From NCBI RefSeq assembly GCF_001427385.1, contig NZ_LMGJ01000008.1, positions 1-59,752 of the forward strand: a stretch of DNA of 59,752 bases, given 5' to 3'. Shown here piece by piece: positions 17,446 through 25,548 of this stretch (its first letter is position 1; each line of letters starts with the position of its first letter). This DNA is from Mesorhizobium sp. Root157. Its GTDB lineage: Bacteria > Pseudomonadota > Alphaproteobacteria > Rhizobiales > Rhizobiaceae. A program made the position numbers and the translations under genes. Under the pieces are notes generated by a model. That model saw nothing but the letters and a program-made list of their open reading frames with translations, had not been told where the DNA came from and made no database searches.

Positions 17446-17828
17446 GACGAGATTGCCCGGTTGGAGATCGTTTTGTCCGGGCTTGCCCGGCCCGGAAGAC
17501 AGCACGGCGTGAGCGCGGTGATGAGTGGCGCGCAGACCTCCGCCTTGCCGTTGCAACAGTCCCTGAGCAGGAACAGCACAAGCTCACGCAATGACGGCAG
17601 GTTGGCGCGATAGAGGATCGAACGGCCCCGCCGCTCGCCGGACACCAGCCCGGCGCGCATCAACACGGCCAGATGTGCCGACATGGTGTTTTGCGGAACG
17701 TCCTCCAGCCGCGCCAGTTCGCCGGCAGCTATGCCTTGCGGCTCGACCGCCACCAGCGACCGGAAAGCCTCAAGCCGGGTAGGCTGCGCCAGCGCCGAGA
17801 GCACGTCGATTGCGGTTTGCGTATCCAT
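17442..17828 (-). CDS. arsR: ArsR-family metalloregulator of the ars operon
   Basis: The 128-residue winged-helix repressor has a recognition region around NTMSAHLAVLMRAGLV. It lacks the ELCVCDL metal site of enterobacterial ArsR. Instead it has a C-terminal cysteine set Cys91-Cys92-x6-Cys99 (DCCNGKAEVC) and a further CC pair near 114, like the C-terminal arsenite sites described for Acidithiobacillus and related ArsR proteins. Start 17828 (MDTQTAID) is chosen because an inverted repeat lies immediately upstream; an ATG at 17852 would read through it. It heads arsR-arsC-aqpS and presumably autoregulates. Confidence 0.92.
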   Translation of the reverse strand: MDTQTAIDVLSALAQPTRLEAFRSLVAVEPQGIAAGELARLEDVPQNTMSAHLAVLMRAGLVSGERRGRSILYRANLPSLRELVLFLLRDCCNGKAEVCAPLITALTPCCLPGRASPDKTISNRAISS

Positions 17829-17849
17829 ATATCCGGAATAATGGATATA
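17828..17849 (-). promoter_or_regulatory. Candidate ArsR operator
   Basis: A perfect 7-bp inverted repeat TATATCC-(8 bp)-GGATATA sits directly upstream of the arsR start. Location and AT-rich dyad form fit an autoregulatory ArsR site. This is inferred from position only. Confidence 0.55.
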
Positions 17850-17943
17850 CATGACGGCTGAATGACAAAGCCTGCTCAGGAACAGGCAGCGGTTCGCCGT
17901 CGAGCCGGTCGTGGGGCCGGCCGTGGAGCCGAAATGTCCGCCA

Positions 17944-18246
17944 TCACCACCTGACGGCTTCGCCCGGCGCCGCGGCCTCGATGGCCAGCGCGTGCAGGCC
18001 GGCCTTGATTTCCACGGCGAGCGCGGCGTTGACGGCGCGGTGCCGGTCCACCCTGCCCATTCCGGCAAACGCCGGTGCGACAATTCGTACCCGGAAATGC
18101 GTCTCGCCCTTGCCGTCGAACTCGGCGACGTGGCCGTCCTCGACATGATGGTGGCCCGCATGCAGATGGCTTTCGTTGATGACGGCCAGCCGCTCGGGCG
18201 AAAACGCCTCGGCAAGCTTTGCTTCCATCGTCGCCTGCATGGACAT
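17944..18246 (-). CDS. bolA: BolA family protein
   Basis: The 100-residue BolA-fold protein contains SHLHAGHHHVEDG (His ligands for shared Fe-S clusters), ETHFRVRIVAPAFAGM and RHRAVNAAL, all diagnostic of the family. BolA proteins pair with monothiol glutaredoxins to hold [2Fe-2S] clusters and influence iron signalling and envelope morphology. Start 18246 (MSMQATMEAKL) fits family length; 18255 would add three residues. It is divergent from the J-domain gene, an arrangement I associate with Rhizobiales near cobS. Confidence 0.93.
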   Translation of the reverse strand: MSMQATMEAKLAEAFSPERLAVINESHLHAGHHHVEDGHVAEFDGKGETHFRVRIVAPAFAGMGRVDRHRAVNAALAVEIKAGLHALAIEAAAPGEAVRW

Positions 18247-18404
18247 CCGCGTCATCCTTCACCACATAGGCGTTACCGCCATAGAATCTGTCGCCAAAAA
18301 TCTGGTGCTTGCCAGCATTAAGCCGCGATTCAGCGGTTAGGGAGAACAATCGCGAAAATGTCAATTCTTGTTTCGCGCCGGCTATCGGCTCATACATCGG
18401 TGAA

Positions 18405-19022
18405 ATGAAAGCGTACCCGAAATATTTCGAAAAGATTCGCATCCGCCCCGAGAAGGATGCGGAACTGAAGTCGCGCGCGCCGGCTTGCCAGTGGGATGGC
18501 TGCAAGGAGCCGGGCACGCACCGCGCACCGGTCGGGCGTCTCAAGGAAGGCGAATACTTCAAATTCTGCTTCGATCACGTTCGCGAATACAACAAGGGCT
18601 TCAACTATTTCTCCGGCGTCTCGGATTCCGAGATCGCCCGCTTCCAGAAGGAAGCGATGACCGGCCATCGGCCGACCTGGAAGATAGGGGTCAACACCAG
18701 CACCCGTTCGGCCCCGGATTTTGCCCAGCAGCGCTCGGGCCGCGCCGGCTACCACAACCGTATGCGCGACCCCTTTAACCTGTTCAACGATCCCCACGAT
18801 CACGGCACCCCGCGTGAACGCAAGGCCAAGCCCCTTGAGGCCAAGGCGCTGGAAACGCTTGGCCTTGACGCAATGGCGACTGGCAAGGACATAAAGGCGC
18901 GCTATAAGGAACTGGTGAAGCGTCACCATCCGGATGCGAATGGTGGCGACAGAGGTTCGGAAGACCGGTTCCGCGATGTGCTTCAGGCCTATCGCGTGCT
19001 CAAGCAGGCAGGCCTGTGCTGA
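18405..19022 (+). CDS. J-domain protein with Cys/His-rich N-terminal region
   Basis: The 205-residue protein has a C-terminal J domain (about 140-205) with the diagnostic H175-P-D motif (KRHHPDANGGD), which stimulates DnaK ATPase. The N-terminal half carries Cys28, Cys33, His39, Cys55 and His58 in a compact pattern (PACQWDGC, GTHRAP, FCFDH) that could bind zinc, followed by REYNKGFNYFSG. There is no Gly/Phe region or standard zinc-finger domain, so it is not DnaJ itself. It lies 126 bp upstream of cobS; a link to cobaltochelatase is only positional. Confidence 0.88.
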   Translation: MKAYPKYFEKIRIRPEKDAELKSRAPACQWDGCKEPGTHRAPVGRLKEGEYFKFCFDHVREYNKGFNYFSGVSDSEIARFQKEAMTGHRPTWKIGVNTSTRSAPDFAQQRSGRAGYHNRMRDPFNLFNDPHDHGTPRERKAKPLEAKALETLGLDAMATGKDIKARYKELVKRHHPDANGGDRGSEDRFRDVLQAYRVLKQAGLC

Positions 19023-19148
19023 GCAACCAGCGGGCCAAGGCGTTTTTCCAACTTTCATCCGGTTGGAAAAGGCTTTAAGACCGCCCCCGGACAAAATCTT
19101 GATTGCCGGCGAAGCGCATCTGTTCGCCTGGGGAGACGTTGAGACGTT

Positions 19149-20135
19149 ATGAACAAGGTCGAACGCGATATCGCCAACCTGCCTGACACGACGGTGTCGG
19201 TGAAGGAAAAGTTTGGTTTCGAGTCAAAGATGCTCGTGCCGGCCTATTCGGCGGCCAGCGAGCACGTGCCCGACATCGATCCCGACTATCTGTTCGACAA
19301 GGCCACCACCATGGCGATCCTGGCCGGTTTTGCCTACAACCGCCGCGTCATGGTCTCCGGCTATCACGGCACCGGCAAGTCGACCCATATCGAGCAGGTC
19401 GCCGCCCGCCTCAACTGGCCGTGCGTGCGCGTCAACCTCGATAGCCACGTCTCCCGCATCGATCTCGTCGGCAAGGACGCCATTGTGCTGCAGGACGGCA
19501 AGCAGGTCACCGAGTTCCGCGACGGCATCCTGCCCTGGGCCTACCAGCACAATATCGCGCTCTGCTTCGACGAATACGACGCCGGCCGCCCCGACGTGAT
19601 GTTCGTCATCCAGCGCGTGCTGGAGAGTTCGGGCCGCCTGACGCTGCTCGACCAGAGCCGCGTCATCCGCCCGCACCCGGCCTTCCGCCTGTTCGCCACC
19701 GCCAACACGGTCGGCCTCGGCGACACCACCGGCCTCTACCACGGCACCCAGCAGATCAACCAGGCCCAGATGGACCGCTGGTCGATCGTCACCACGCTGA
19801 ATTACCTGCCGCACGACAACGAGGTCGCCATCGTGCTGGCCAAGGCCAAGCACTACCGCGACGCCAAGGGCAAGGAGATCGTCAACAAGATGGTGCGCGT
19901 CGCCGACATGACGCGCTCGGCCTTCGTCAATGGCGACCTTTCCACCGTCATGAGCCCGCGCACCGTCATCACCTGGGCCGAGAACGCCGAGATCTTCGAC
20001 GATGTCGGCATGGCTTTCCGCCTCACCTTCCTCAACAAGTGCGACGAGCTCGAACGCGCCCTGGTGGCCGAGTTCTACCAGCGCGCCTTCGGCGAAGACC
20101 TGCCCGAGAGCGCCGCCAACGTCGTGCTCGGCTAA
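19149..20135 (+). CDS. cobS: Cobaltochelatase subunit CobS
   Basis: The 328-residue AAA+ ATPase has Walker [10 protein letters not shown] near residue 75, Walker [15 protein letters not shown] near 140 and sensor-like [14 protein letters not shown] near 180. With CobT it forms the ring complex that powers CobN insertion of cobalt into hydrogenobyrinic acid a,c-diamide in aerobic vitamin B12 synthesis. Length matches known CobS. cobT follows after one small intervening gene; cobN is not in the window. I see no cobalamin riboswitch upstream. Confidence 0.96.
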   Translation: MNKVERDIANLPDTTVSVKEKFGFESKMLVPAYSAASEHVPDIDPDYLFDKATTMAILAGFAYNRRVMVSGYHGTGKSTHIEQVAARLNWPCVRVNLDSHVSRIDLVGKDAIVLQDGKQVTEFRDGILPWAYQHNIALCFDEYDAGRPDVMFVIQRVLESSGRLTLLDQSRVIRPHPAFRLFATANTVGLGDTTGLYHGTQQINQAQMDRWSIVTTLNYLPHDNEVAIVLAKAKHYRDAKGKEIVNKMVRVADMTRSAFVNGDLSTVMSPRTVITWAENAEIFDDVGMAFRLTFLNKCDELERALVAEFYQRAFGEDLPESAANVVLG

Positions 20136-20147
20136 CCGGAGGATGCT

Positions 20148-20495
20148 GTGACCCATCAGGGCGGTTGCCATTGCGGAAAGGTCCGTTTTCAGGTCGATGT
20201 GGACCTCTCCAGCCCCATCACCTGCAACTGCTCCTACTGTTCCAAGCGCGGCAGCATGCTGGCCTTCACGCCGGCGGAAAGCTTTTCGCTTGAAAAGGGC
20301 GACGGCGACCTGACCGAGTATCGGTTCAACACGAAGACGATCGCGCACCTGTTCTGTGCCTCGTGCGGCATGGAATCCTTCGCGCGCGCCACCATGCCCG
20401 ACGGCATCAGGATGGTCGCCGTCAATGTGCGCTGCCTCGACGGGGTGGACGCCGATGCGCTCACGTCCCAGCGCTTCGACGGGCGCTCGCGCTGA
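20148..20495 (+). CDS. GFA-family (CENP-V/GFA) zinc protein
   Basis: The 115-residue protein holds the cysteine set of the GFA domain: GGCHCG near residue 6, CNCSYCSKRGS near 27 and FCASCG near 69, which bind two zinc ions. The founding member was reported to help conjugate formaldehyde to glutathione, but most short homologs are uncharacterised. GTG 20148 is used, 12 bp after the cobS stop with GGAGG nearby. It splits cobS from cobT, with 12-bp spacing on each side, so it is probably co-expressed with cobaltochelatase genes. Confidence 0.9.
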   Translation: MTHQGGCHCGKVRFQVDVDLSSPITCNCSYCSKRGSMLAFTPAESFSLEKGDGDLTEYRFNTKTIAHLFCASCGMESFARATMPDGIRMVAVNVRCLDGVDADALTSQRFDGRSR

Positions 20496-20507
20496 TAGGC
20501 AAGATTG

Positions 20508-22406
20508 ATGGCGGGACCGGGCGACAACACACGCGGCAAACCGAAGACGGGCTCTGAAGCCGACAGCTTCAAGCGCGCCGTCACCGTTTGCATGCGCGCC
20601 ATTTCCAACGACAAGGAATTGGAAATCGCCTTCGCCAAGGACAAGCCGGCGCTGGCCGGCAACCGGGCGCGGCTGCCGGAACTGCCGAAGAAGGCGTCGA
20701 AGACCGACATCGCCGTTACCCGTGGCCTCGGCGATTCCATGGCGCTCAAGCACGCTTGCCACGATAGCCGCATTCACACCCGGCTGGCCCCGGAGGGCAA
20801 ACAGGCCCGTGCCATCTACGACGCCGTCGAGCAGGCGCGCGTCGAGGCGATAGGATCGCGCGCCATGGCCGGCGTCGCCGACAATATCGGCGTCATGCTG
20901 GAAGACAAATACGCCAAGGCCAATCTCGCCGAGGTTCGCGAGCAGGCTGACGCACCGCTGGAGGAAGCTGTGGCGTTGATCGTGCGCGAGAAGCTGACCG
21001 GCCGCGCCGTACCCAAGAGCGGCGAGCGGATGGTCGAGCTGTGGCGCGACTGGATCGAGGAAAAGGCCGGTTCCGACCTGGAAGGGCTGACCGACAAGCT
21101 CGGCGACCAGCAGGCCTTCGCCCGCGTCGTGCGCGACATGCTGGCCTCGATGGAAATGGCCGAGGAACTCGGCGACGACGAGGAAAGCGAAGACACCGAG
21201 GACAACGACGACGACCAGCCGCAGGGCGAAGACCAGAGCGAGGACGGCGGCGAAGACGAATCCGGCTCCGAGCAGTCCCAGGCCGAGGACGCCGAGACTT
21301 CCGACGACGACCAGTCCGCCGCCGAGACCGAAGCGTCGGACGCCACCTCCGACGATCTTTCCGACGAGGATGATGACGACGCCGAGACGCCGGGCGAAGC
21401 GCGGCGCAACGACAACCCCTTCAACAATCTGTCGAAGGATGTCGACTACAGGGTCTTCACCACCACCTTCGACGAAACCGTCGGCGCCGAGGAACTGTGC
21501 GACGAGGAGGAACTCGACCGGCTGCGCGCTTTCCTCGACAAGCAACTCGCCAACCTGTCCGGTGTCGTCGGCCGCCTCGCCAACCGCTTGCAGCGCCGGC
21601 TGATGGCGCAGCAGAACCGCTCCTGGGACTTCGACCTCGAGGAAGGCTATCTCGATCCGGCTCGCCTGGTGCGCGTCGTCATCGACCCGATGCAGCCGCT
21701 CTCCTTCAAGCAGGAGCGCGACACAAAGTTCCGCGACACCGTCGTCACCCTGGTGCTGGACAATTCCGGCTCCATGCGCGGCCGCCCGATCACCGTTGCC
21801 GCGACCTGCGCCGACATCCTCGCCCGCACGCTGGAGCGCTGTGGCGTCTCGGTCGAGATCCTCGGCTTCACCACCCGCGCCTGGAAGGGCGGACAGGCTC
21901 GCGAGAAGTGGCTGAAGGACGGCAAGCCGGCCAATCCCGGCCGCCTCAACGACCTGCGCCACATCATCTACAAGTCGGCCGACGCGCCATGGCGCCGCGC
22001 CCGCCGTAACCTCGGCCTGATGATGCGCGAAGGCTTGCTGAAGGAAAACATCGACGGCGAGGCCTTGCTTTGGGCGCACCAACGGCTCATCGCCCGGCCC
22101 GAGCAGCGCAAGATCCTGATGATGATCTCCGACGGCGCGCCGGTCGACGATTCCACTTTGTCGGTCAATCCCGGCAACTATCTGGAGCGCCATTTGCGCG
22201 CCGTCATCGACCTGATCGAGACCCGTTCGCCGGTCGAATTGCTCGCCATCGGCATCGGCCACGACGTCACCCGCTATTATCGCCGCGCCGTCACCATCGT
22301 CGACGCCGAGGAACTGGCCGGTGCCATGACCGAACAACTGGCCGGGCTGTTCGAGGAAGAGCATTCGCGCGACCGTCGTGGCGGTGGTCTCAGGCGGGCT
22401 GGATGA
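20508..22406 (+). CDS. cobT: Cobaltochelatase subunit CobT
   Basis: The 632-residue partner of CobS has an N-terminal helical part, a highly acidic Asp/Glu/Ser-rich linker at about residues 215-300, and a C-terminal von Willebrand A domain (from about 420) with the MIDAS motif DNSGSMRG. It bridges the AAA+ ring to CobN. ATG 20508 is preferred over the adjacent TTG at 20505. The stop overlaps the ATG of the next gene. The acidic linker is usual in CobT and produces long spurious antisense frames over this locus. Confidence 0.96.
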   Translation: MAGPGDNTRGKPKTGSEADSFKRAVTVCMRAISNDKELEIAFAKDKPALAGNRARLPELPKKASKTDIAVTRGLGDSMALKHACHDSRIHTRLAPEGKQARAIYDAVEQARVEAIGSRAMAGVADNIGVMLEDKYAKANLAEVREQADAPLEEAVALIVREKLTGRAVPKSGERMVELWRDWIEEKAGSDLEGLTDKLGDQQAFARVVRDMLASMEMAEELGDDEESEDTEDNDDDQPQGEDQSEDGGEDESGSEQSQAEDAETSDDDQSAAETEASDATSDDLSDEDDDDAETPGEARRNDNPFNNLSKDVDYRVFTTTFDETVGAEELCDEEELDRLRAFLDKQLANLSGVVGRLANRLQRRLMAQQNRSWDFDLEEGYLDPARLVRVVIDPMQPLSFKQERDTKFRDTVVTLVLDNSGSMRGRPITVAATCADILARTLERCGVSVEILGFTTRAWKGGQAREKWLKDGKPANPGRLNDLRHIIYKSADAPWRRARRNLGLMMREGLLKENIDGEALLWAHQRLIARPEQRKILMMISDGAPVDDSTLSVNPGNYLERHLRAVIDLIETRSPVELLAIGIGHDVTRYYRRAVTIVDAEELAGAMTEQLAGLFEEEHSRDRRGGGLRRAG

Positions 22407-23485
22407 GCGGGCTTTCTTTGCCTCTCTTTCGCACGGTGTTTTCCAGCTTTATGCTCCATGACGTAGAATACAGGCTTCGCCGGTATCGGCTGGCACGACT
22501 TGCGGCACCGATCCTCGCACTCGCCACCCTGCTTTCGCCAGCCCTCGCTGCCACGCCCGTCGAAGCCATCGAGGTTTCCGCCCGTCCGGTCACGCAGTTC
22601 CGTATTGGACACGAGGAAAAGAATTTCGGCCCGCTGGAATTCGTCGGCGGGATCGAAATGACCTCTTCGTCCCGCAACTTCGGCAGCGTGTCGGCCATGC
22701 GGTTCCTGAAACCCGGCAGCGACTTCATCGGCGTTACCGACACGGGTTTCTGGCTCTTCGGCAGCATCGTCCACGATGCCGGGCAACGCCCGGCCGGCGT
22801 TCGCAACTTCCGCATGCAGCAGATGGTCGACGTAAACGGCAAGCCGGCCGACATCAAATGGGAGGTCGATGCGGAAGGCCTCGGCGTCAAGGACGGCGTG
22901 GCCAGCGTCGGCTTCGAGCGCGACCATCGCGTCAGTCAATTCAAGATCACGCCGGACGACATGACCATGCCGTTCGGAAATCTCGACTTCCTGGTTCCGG
23001 CACACGAATTGCGCCAGAACCGCGGCTTCGAGACCGTGACCTGGTCCAGCCCGGCCGGCCCTTTAAAGGGCGCGCTGGTGGTGGTTTCTGAAAAAAGCCT
23101 CGACAAGGCCGGCAATATCTTCGCCGCCGTGCTGGACGGCCCGCGCAAGGGGGTTTTCACCGTCAGGCGCGAAGGCGATTTCGACATCACCGACGGCGCA
23201 TTCCTGCCTGGCGGCGACCTGCTTTTGCTCGAACGTAGCTTTTCGATGGCGCGTGGCGTCAGGATGCGGTTGAGGCGCATCGCCGGCGACAGCATCGCCA
23301 AAGGCGCGCTGGTCACCGGACCGGTGCTGTTCGAAGCCGACATGGCCTACCAGATCGACAATATGGAAGCGCTCGACATCTGGATCCGCAACGACGGCGC
23401 AACCATTGTTTCGCTGATGTCGGACGACAACCAGTCGATCCTGCAGCGCAACCTCTATCTCGAATTCGTTCTCCACGACGATTGA
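22403..23485 (+). CDS. Exported esterase-like/phytase-like beta-propeller protein
   Basis: The 360-residue protein has a hydrophobic signal region ending LLSPALAA near residue 50; an internal ATG at 22451 would give a more usual signal length. The mature part resembles the phytase-like (PF13449) family: [48 protein letters not shown] and NMEALDI, each at a propeller-blade position. Likely periplasmic. True activity (phytase, esterase or binding) is not established for most members. It is coupled to cobT by a 4-bp overlap, although the roles seem unrelated. Confidence 0.85.
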   Translation: MSGLSLPLFRTVFSSFMLHDVEYRLRRYRLARLAAPILALATLLSPALAATPVEAIEVSARPVTQFRIGHEEKNFGPLEFVGGIEMTSSSRNFGSVSAMRFLKPGSDFIGVTDTGFWLFGSIVHDAGQRPAGVRNFRMQQMVDVNGKPADIKWEVDAEGLGVKDGVASVGFERDHRVSQFKITPDDMTMPFGNLDFLVPAHELRQNRGFETVTWSSPAGPLKGALVVVSEKSLDKAGNIFAAVLDGPRKGVFTVRREGDFDITDGAFLPGGDLLLLERSFSMARGVRMRLRRIAGDSIAKGALVTGPVLFEADMAYQIDNMEALDIWIRNDGATIVSLMSDDNQSILQRNLYLEFVLHDD

Positions 23486-23523
23486 GCCGTCACAGGATCA
23501 GACCGACTGGAAAGCTGGAGCGC

Positions 23524-23600
23524 ACCTCTCCACCTCGCCATCCCGCAATTCTCTTTCGAGCGGAGCGGGAAAGGAAGTCCGGGATCCATTCGCGACGGTG
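23524..23600. repeat. Palindromic dispersed repeat, family 1 copy B
   Basis: This shares CATCCCG-AATTC-CTTTCGAGCGGAG-GAAAGGAA with 9556-9640 and closes with GTCCGGGATCC, giving a better hairpin (ATCCCG...CGGGAT). It is the first part of an 834-bp stretch (23486-24319) that contains repeats but no gene. Confidence 0.65.
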
Positions 23601-23631
23601 CGGTGGCCTGTCAGCGGTCGAGAATGGGGAT

Positions 23632-23957
23632 CGATCCACCCACTCGCCGTTCCCACCCCATCGCCAACTCATTGTTTCCAATCACCTACCGCAAAAATCT
23701 CTCACCGCCCTTTTCCACGCCCTCTCAACCTCTTCCATAATCGGTGCCATCGCTTCTGCGGGAAACTCGGTGCGCACCGGGTATCGAGGGGAAGCGTCGG
23801 TGCCGGATTGGTCGCATGACGGTGTGCGGCTGGGTGATGAGCGGTGAGGCAAGACCACCGGACGGGCGGCCGCAAGGTCGCACTAAATTACTAAACGAGC
23901 GTCCGAACGGCCGCCCGTCTTCCCGACCTCTCAAGCGAGGTCAGTTCTTTGACAAAG
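23632..23957 (+). repeat. Long repeat copy A, orphan rRNA-leader-like sequence
   Basis: This stretch aligns along its length with 59282-59752, including CCGCAAAAATCTCTCACC, CATCGCTTCTGCGGGAAACT and the terminal hairpin plus GTTCTTTGACAA. Relative to the right-hand copy it has only one 88-bp unit and lacks a 56-bp block. It is followed by palindromic repeats and then a protein gene, not by rRNA. Confidence 0.85.
23925..23955 (+). promoter_or_regulatory. boxB-boxA-like antitermination site (orphan)
   Basis: GACCTC-TCAAGC-GAGGTC forms a 6-bp hairpin, followed by GTTCTTTGACAA, close to the boxA element that precedes 16S rRNA in proteobacteria. The order hairpin then boxA matches rrn leaders. There is no rRNA gene downstream. 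Confidence 0.5.
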
Positions 23958-24006
23958 GCCAGACGCGAAAGCGGGCGTGGCGATGAATAAGCATATCCAT
24001 CCCGTC

Positions 24007-24067
24007 GTCATCCTAGGGCGGAGCAGGCCGAAGGCCGTTGCGCAGACCCTAGGATCCATGCCGTGAC
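24007..24067 (+). repeat. Palindromic element, family 2, copy 1
   Basis: GTCATCCTAGGG...CCCTAGGATCCATGCCGTGAC. The arms ATCCTAGGG (24010-24018) and CCCTAGGAT (24047-24055) pair perfectly around a GGCCGAAGGCC-containing loop. It resembles abundant alphaproteobacterial intergenic palindromes. Confidence 0.75.
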
Positions 24068-24138
24068 ATCCCGGCAGCGCGCAAATGGCGCAAAAGCAGG
24101 CCACCATTCTGAGCCGCCCTGCACCACACAATCCTAAC

Positions 24139-24193
24139 GGCATGGATCCTCGGGTCGCGCCTGTCGCTACGCTCTGGCTTGCCCGAGGATGAC
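24139..24193 (-). repeat. Palindromic element, family 2, copy 2 (inverted)
   Basis: GGCATGGATCCTCGGG...CCCGAGGATGACG, with arms at 24146-24154 and 24182-24190. It is the same family as the 24007 copy in opposite orientation; the loop carries CGCCTGTCGCTACGCTCTGG. Confidence 0.75.
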
Positions 24194-24210
24194 GAAGCGG
24201 AAAACACCCC

Positions 24211-24271
24211 GTCATCCCGGAAGCGAGCGGAGCACCGCGATGGCGATGCTGTCCGGGATCCATTCCGTGAC
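24211..24271 (+). repeat. Palindromic element, family 2, copy 3
   Basis: GTCATCCCGGAAGCG...CTGTCCGGGATCCATTCCGTGAC, with arms ATCCCGG (24214-24220) and CCGGGAT (24253-24259). It is in the same orientation as the 24007 copy and lies just before the 3' end of the DUF1737 gene. Confidence 0.75.
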
Positions 24272-24319
24272 TTTGCAGCATTATTCTGGGCGGCAGTGCG
24301 CCAAGGGTACGGAAAATCC

Positions 24320-24529
24320 TCACCAATCGCTGAGCTTGGTCTCCCCGGCCACGTAGTCCTGGCCTTCGATGTCCTTCACCACGGCCTGGCCGCAGCGCAT
24401 GACCTTTTCCTTCTTGTCATAGGCATAGGTCGGCGAACCATAAAGGTGCCAGCCCTTGTTCAGCGCTGCCGTGACCTTGTGGCAAAAGGTGGCGTCGTCG
24501 ATCGCGGTGAGGAAGCGGTAGAGTCTCAT
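24320..24529 (-). CDS. DUF1737 domain protein
   Basis: The 69-residue protein begins MRLYRFLTAIDDATFCHKVT and contains LNKGWHLYGSPTY and MRCGQAVVKD, the DUF1737 pattern. Members are short cytoplasmic proteins of unknown function. An AGGGAAAAG stretch precedes the ATG at ribosome-binding distance. It follows the CoA lyase by 43 bp on the same strand and is probably in its operon. Confidence 0.85.
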   Translation of the reverse strand: MRLYRFLTAIDDATFCHKVTAALNKGWHLYGSPTYAYDKKEKVMRCGQAVVKDIEGQDYVAGETKLSDW

Positions 24530-24572
24530 GTCTTTTCCCTGGCGCAAATGGATAGGGACGTTGCTGTCTTGA

Positions 24573-25454
24573 TCATGCGCCGATGCCGGCGGCTTTCGCC
24601 AGCAGTTTTTCGGCCTGTGCCAGATGCAGCCGCTCGACCATCCTGCCACCCAGCACGACCACGCCCTTGCCGGCGTTTTCCGGCAAGGCGAACATGCCGG
24701 CAATCGCCCTCGCCTCCGCCAGCGCCGCAACGGATGGCGCGAAGGCAGCGTTAGCCGCCTCGATCTGCGCCGGATGAATGACCGTCTTGCCGTCGAAGCC
24801 CATGGCCGCCGCTTCCGCGCATTCCCGCGCGAAGCCGACCGAATCGCTGAAATGGTTGAAGACGCCGTCGACCACGTCGACGCCGCCTGCACGCGCGGCC
24901 AGTACCATCTGCATCAGCCACGGCACCAGATAGCGACGGTCGGGAGTTGCCTGAATGCCGGTTTCCTTGACCAGATCGTTCGTTCCGGCAACGAAACAGC
25001 TCAGCCGCGAAGCGGCATCGCGGCCAAGCTCGGCAATGGCGCCGATGTTCATCAGCGCCTTCGGCGTCTCGACCATGGCCCACAGCTTGACCTCGTCCGG
25101 CACAAAAGCCTCATCGAGATGATCGCCGGCTTCGAGGATATCGCGGGCGGTATCGACCTTGGGCAACAGGATGGCGTCCGGCTCGCAGGCGGCAGCCGCG
25201 GCGAGGTCGTCGGCGCCCCACTGGCTGGTCAATGCGTTGATGCGCACCACCATCTCGCAGCGGCGCGCCGGGCGATTGGCAAGGATGCCAGCCAGTTTTT
25301 CCCGCGCCGCCGCCTTTTCAGCAGGAAGCACCGCATCCTCCAGATCGATGATGACGGCATCGCAGGCGAGCGTGGCGATCTTGGCCAGCGCCTTGTCGTT
25401 GGAGGCGGGAACGTAAAGAACGGAACGGCGGGGGCGGACAGGATTCTGGGACAT
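24573..25454 (-). CDS. HpcH/HpaI (CitE-like) CoA-ester lyase
   Basis: The 293-residue TIM-barrel lyase matches the citrate lyase beta/malyl-CoA lyase group. RRSVLYVPASNDKALAK comes at the N-terminus, IIDLEDAVLP provides Mg ligands, RINALTSQWGADDL is substrate-binding, METPKALMNIGAIA carries the metal-binding Glu, and FDGKTVIHPAQI lies near the C-terminus. Such enzymes cleave or hydrolyse (3S)-malyl-CoA, citramalyl-CoA or methylmalyl-CoA. Start 25454 (MSQNPVRPRR) is favoured over an upstream in-frame start by alignment. Exact substrate is unknown. It is divergent from the FAD oxidoreductase. Confidence 0.9.
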   Translation of the reverse strand: MSQNPVRPRRSVLYVPASNDKALAKIATLACDAVIIDLEDAVLPAEKAAAREKLAGILANRPARRCEMVVRINALTSQWGADDLAAAAACEPDAILLPKVDTARDILEAGDHLDEAFVPDEVKLWAMVETPKALMNIGAIAELGRDAASRLSCFVAGTNDLVKETGIQATPDRRYLVPWLMQMVLAARAGGVDVVDGVFNHFSDSVGFARECAEAAAMGFDGKTVIHPAQIEAANAAFAPSVAALAEARAIAGMFALPENAGKGVVVLGGRMVERLHLAQAEKLLAKAAGIGA

Positions 25455-25548
25455 CTGGTCTTCTTGCCCGGCAAAGCTGGCCCTTGCAAGAGCTTGTGAC
25501 AAAGTGGCGAAAGCTGTTTCATCGAACGCAAGAACCGGGGCGAGCCAC

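Noticed and set aside
19023..19148. Cobalamin riboswitch upstream of cobS
   Set aside because: The gap is short, and I could not find the B12-box-like sequence or the characteristic stem arrangement.
19224..22364. A very long open frame (over 1000 codons) on the minus strand opposite cobS, the GFA gene and cobT
   Set aside because: It is antisense to three genes with clear family motifs. Long antisense frames are common in GC-rich coding DNA, and the product is low-complexity with no recognisable domain.
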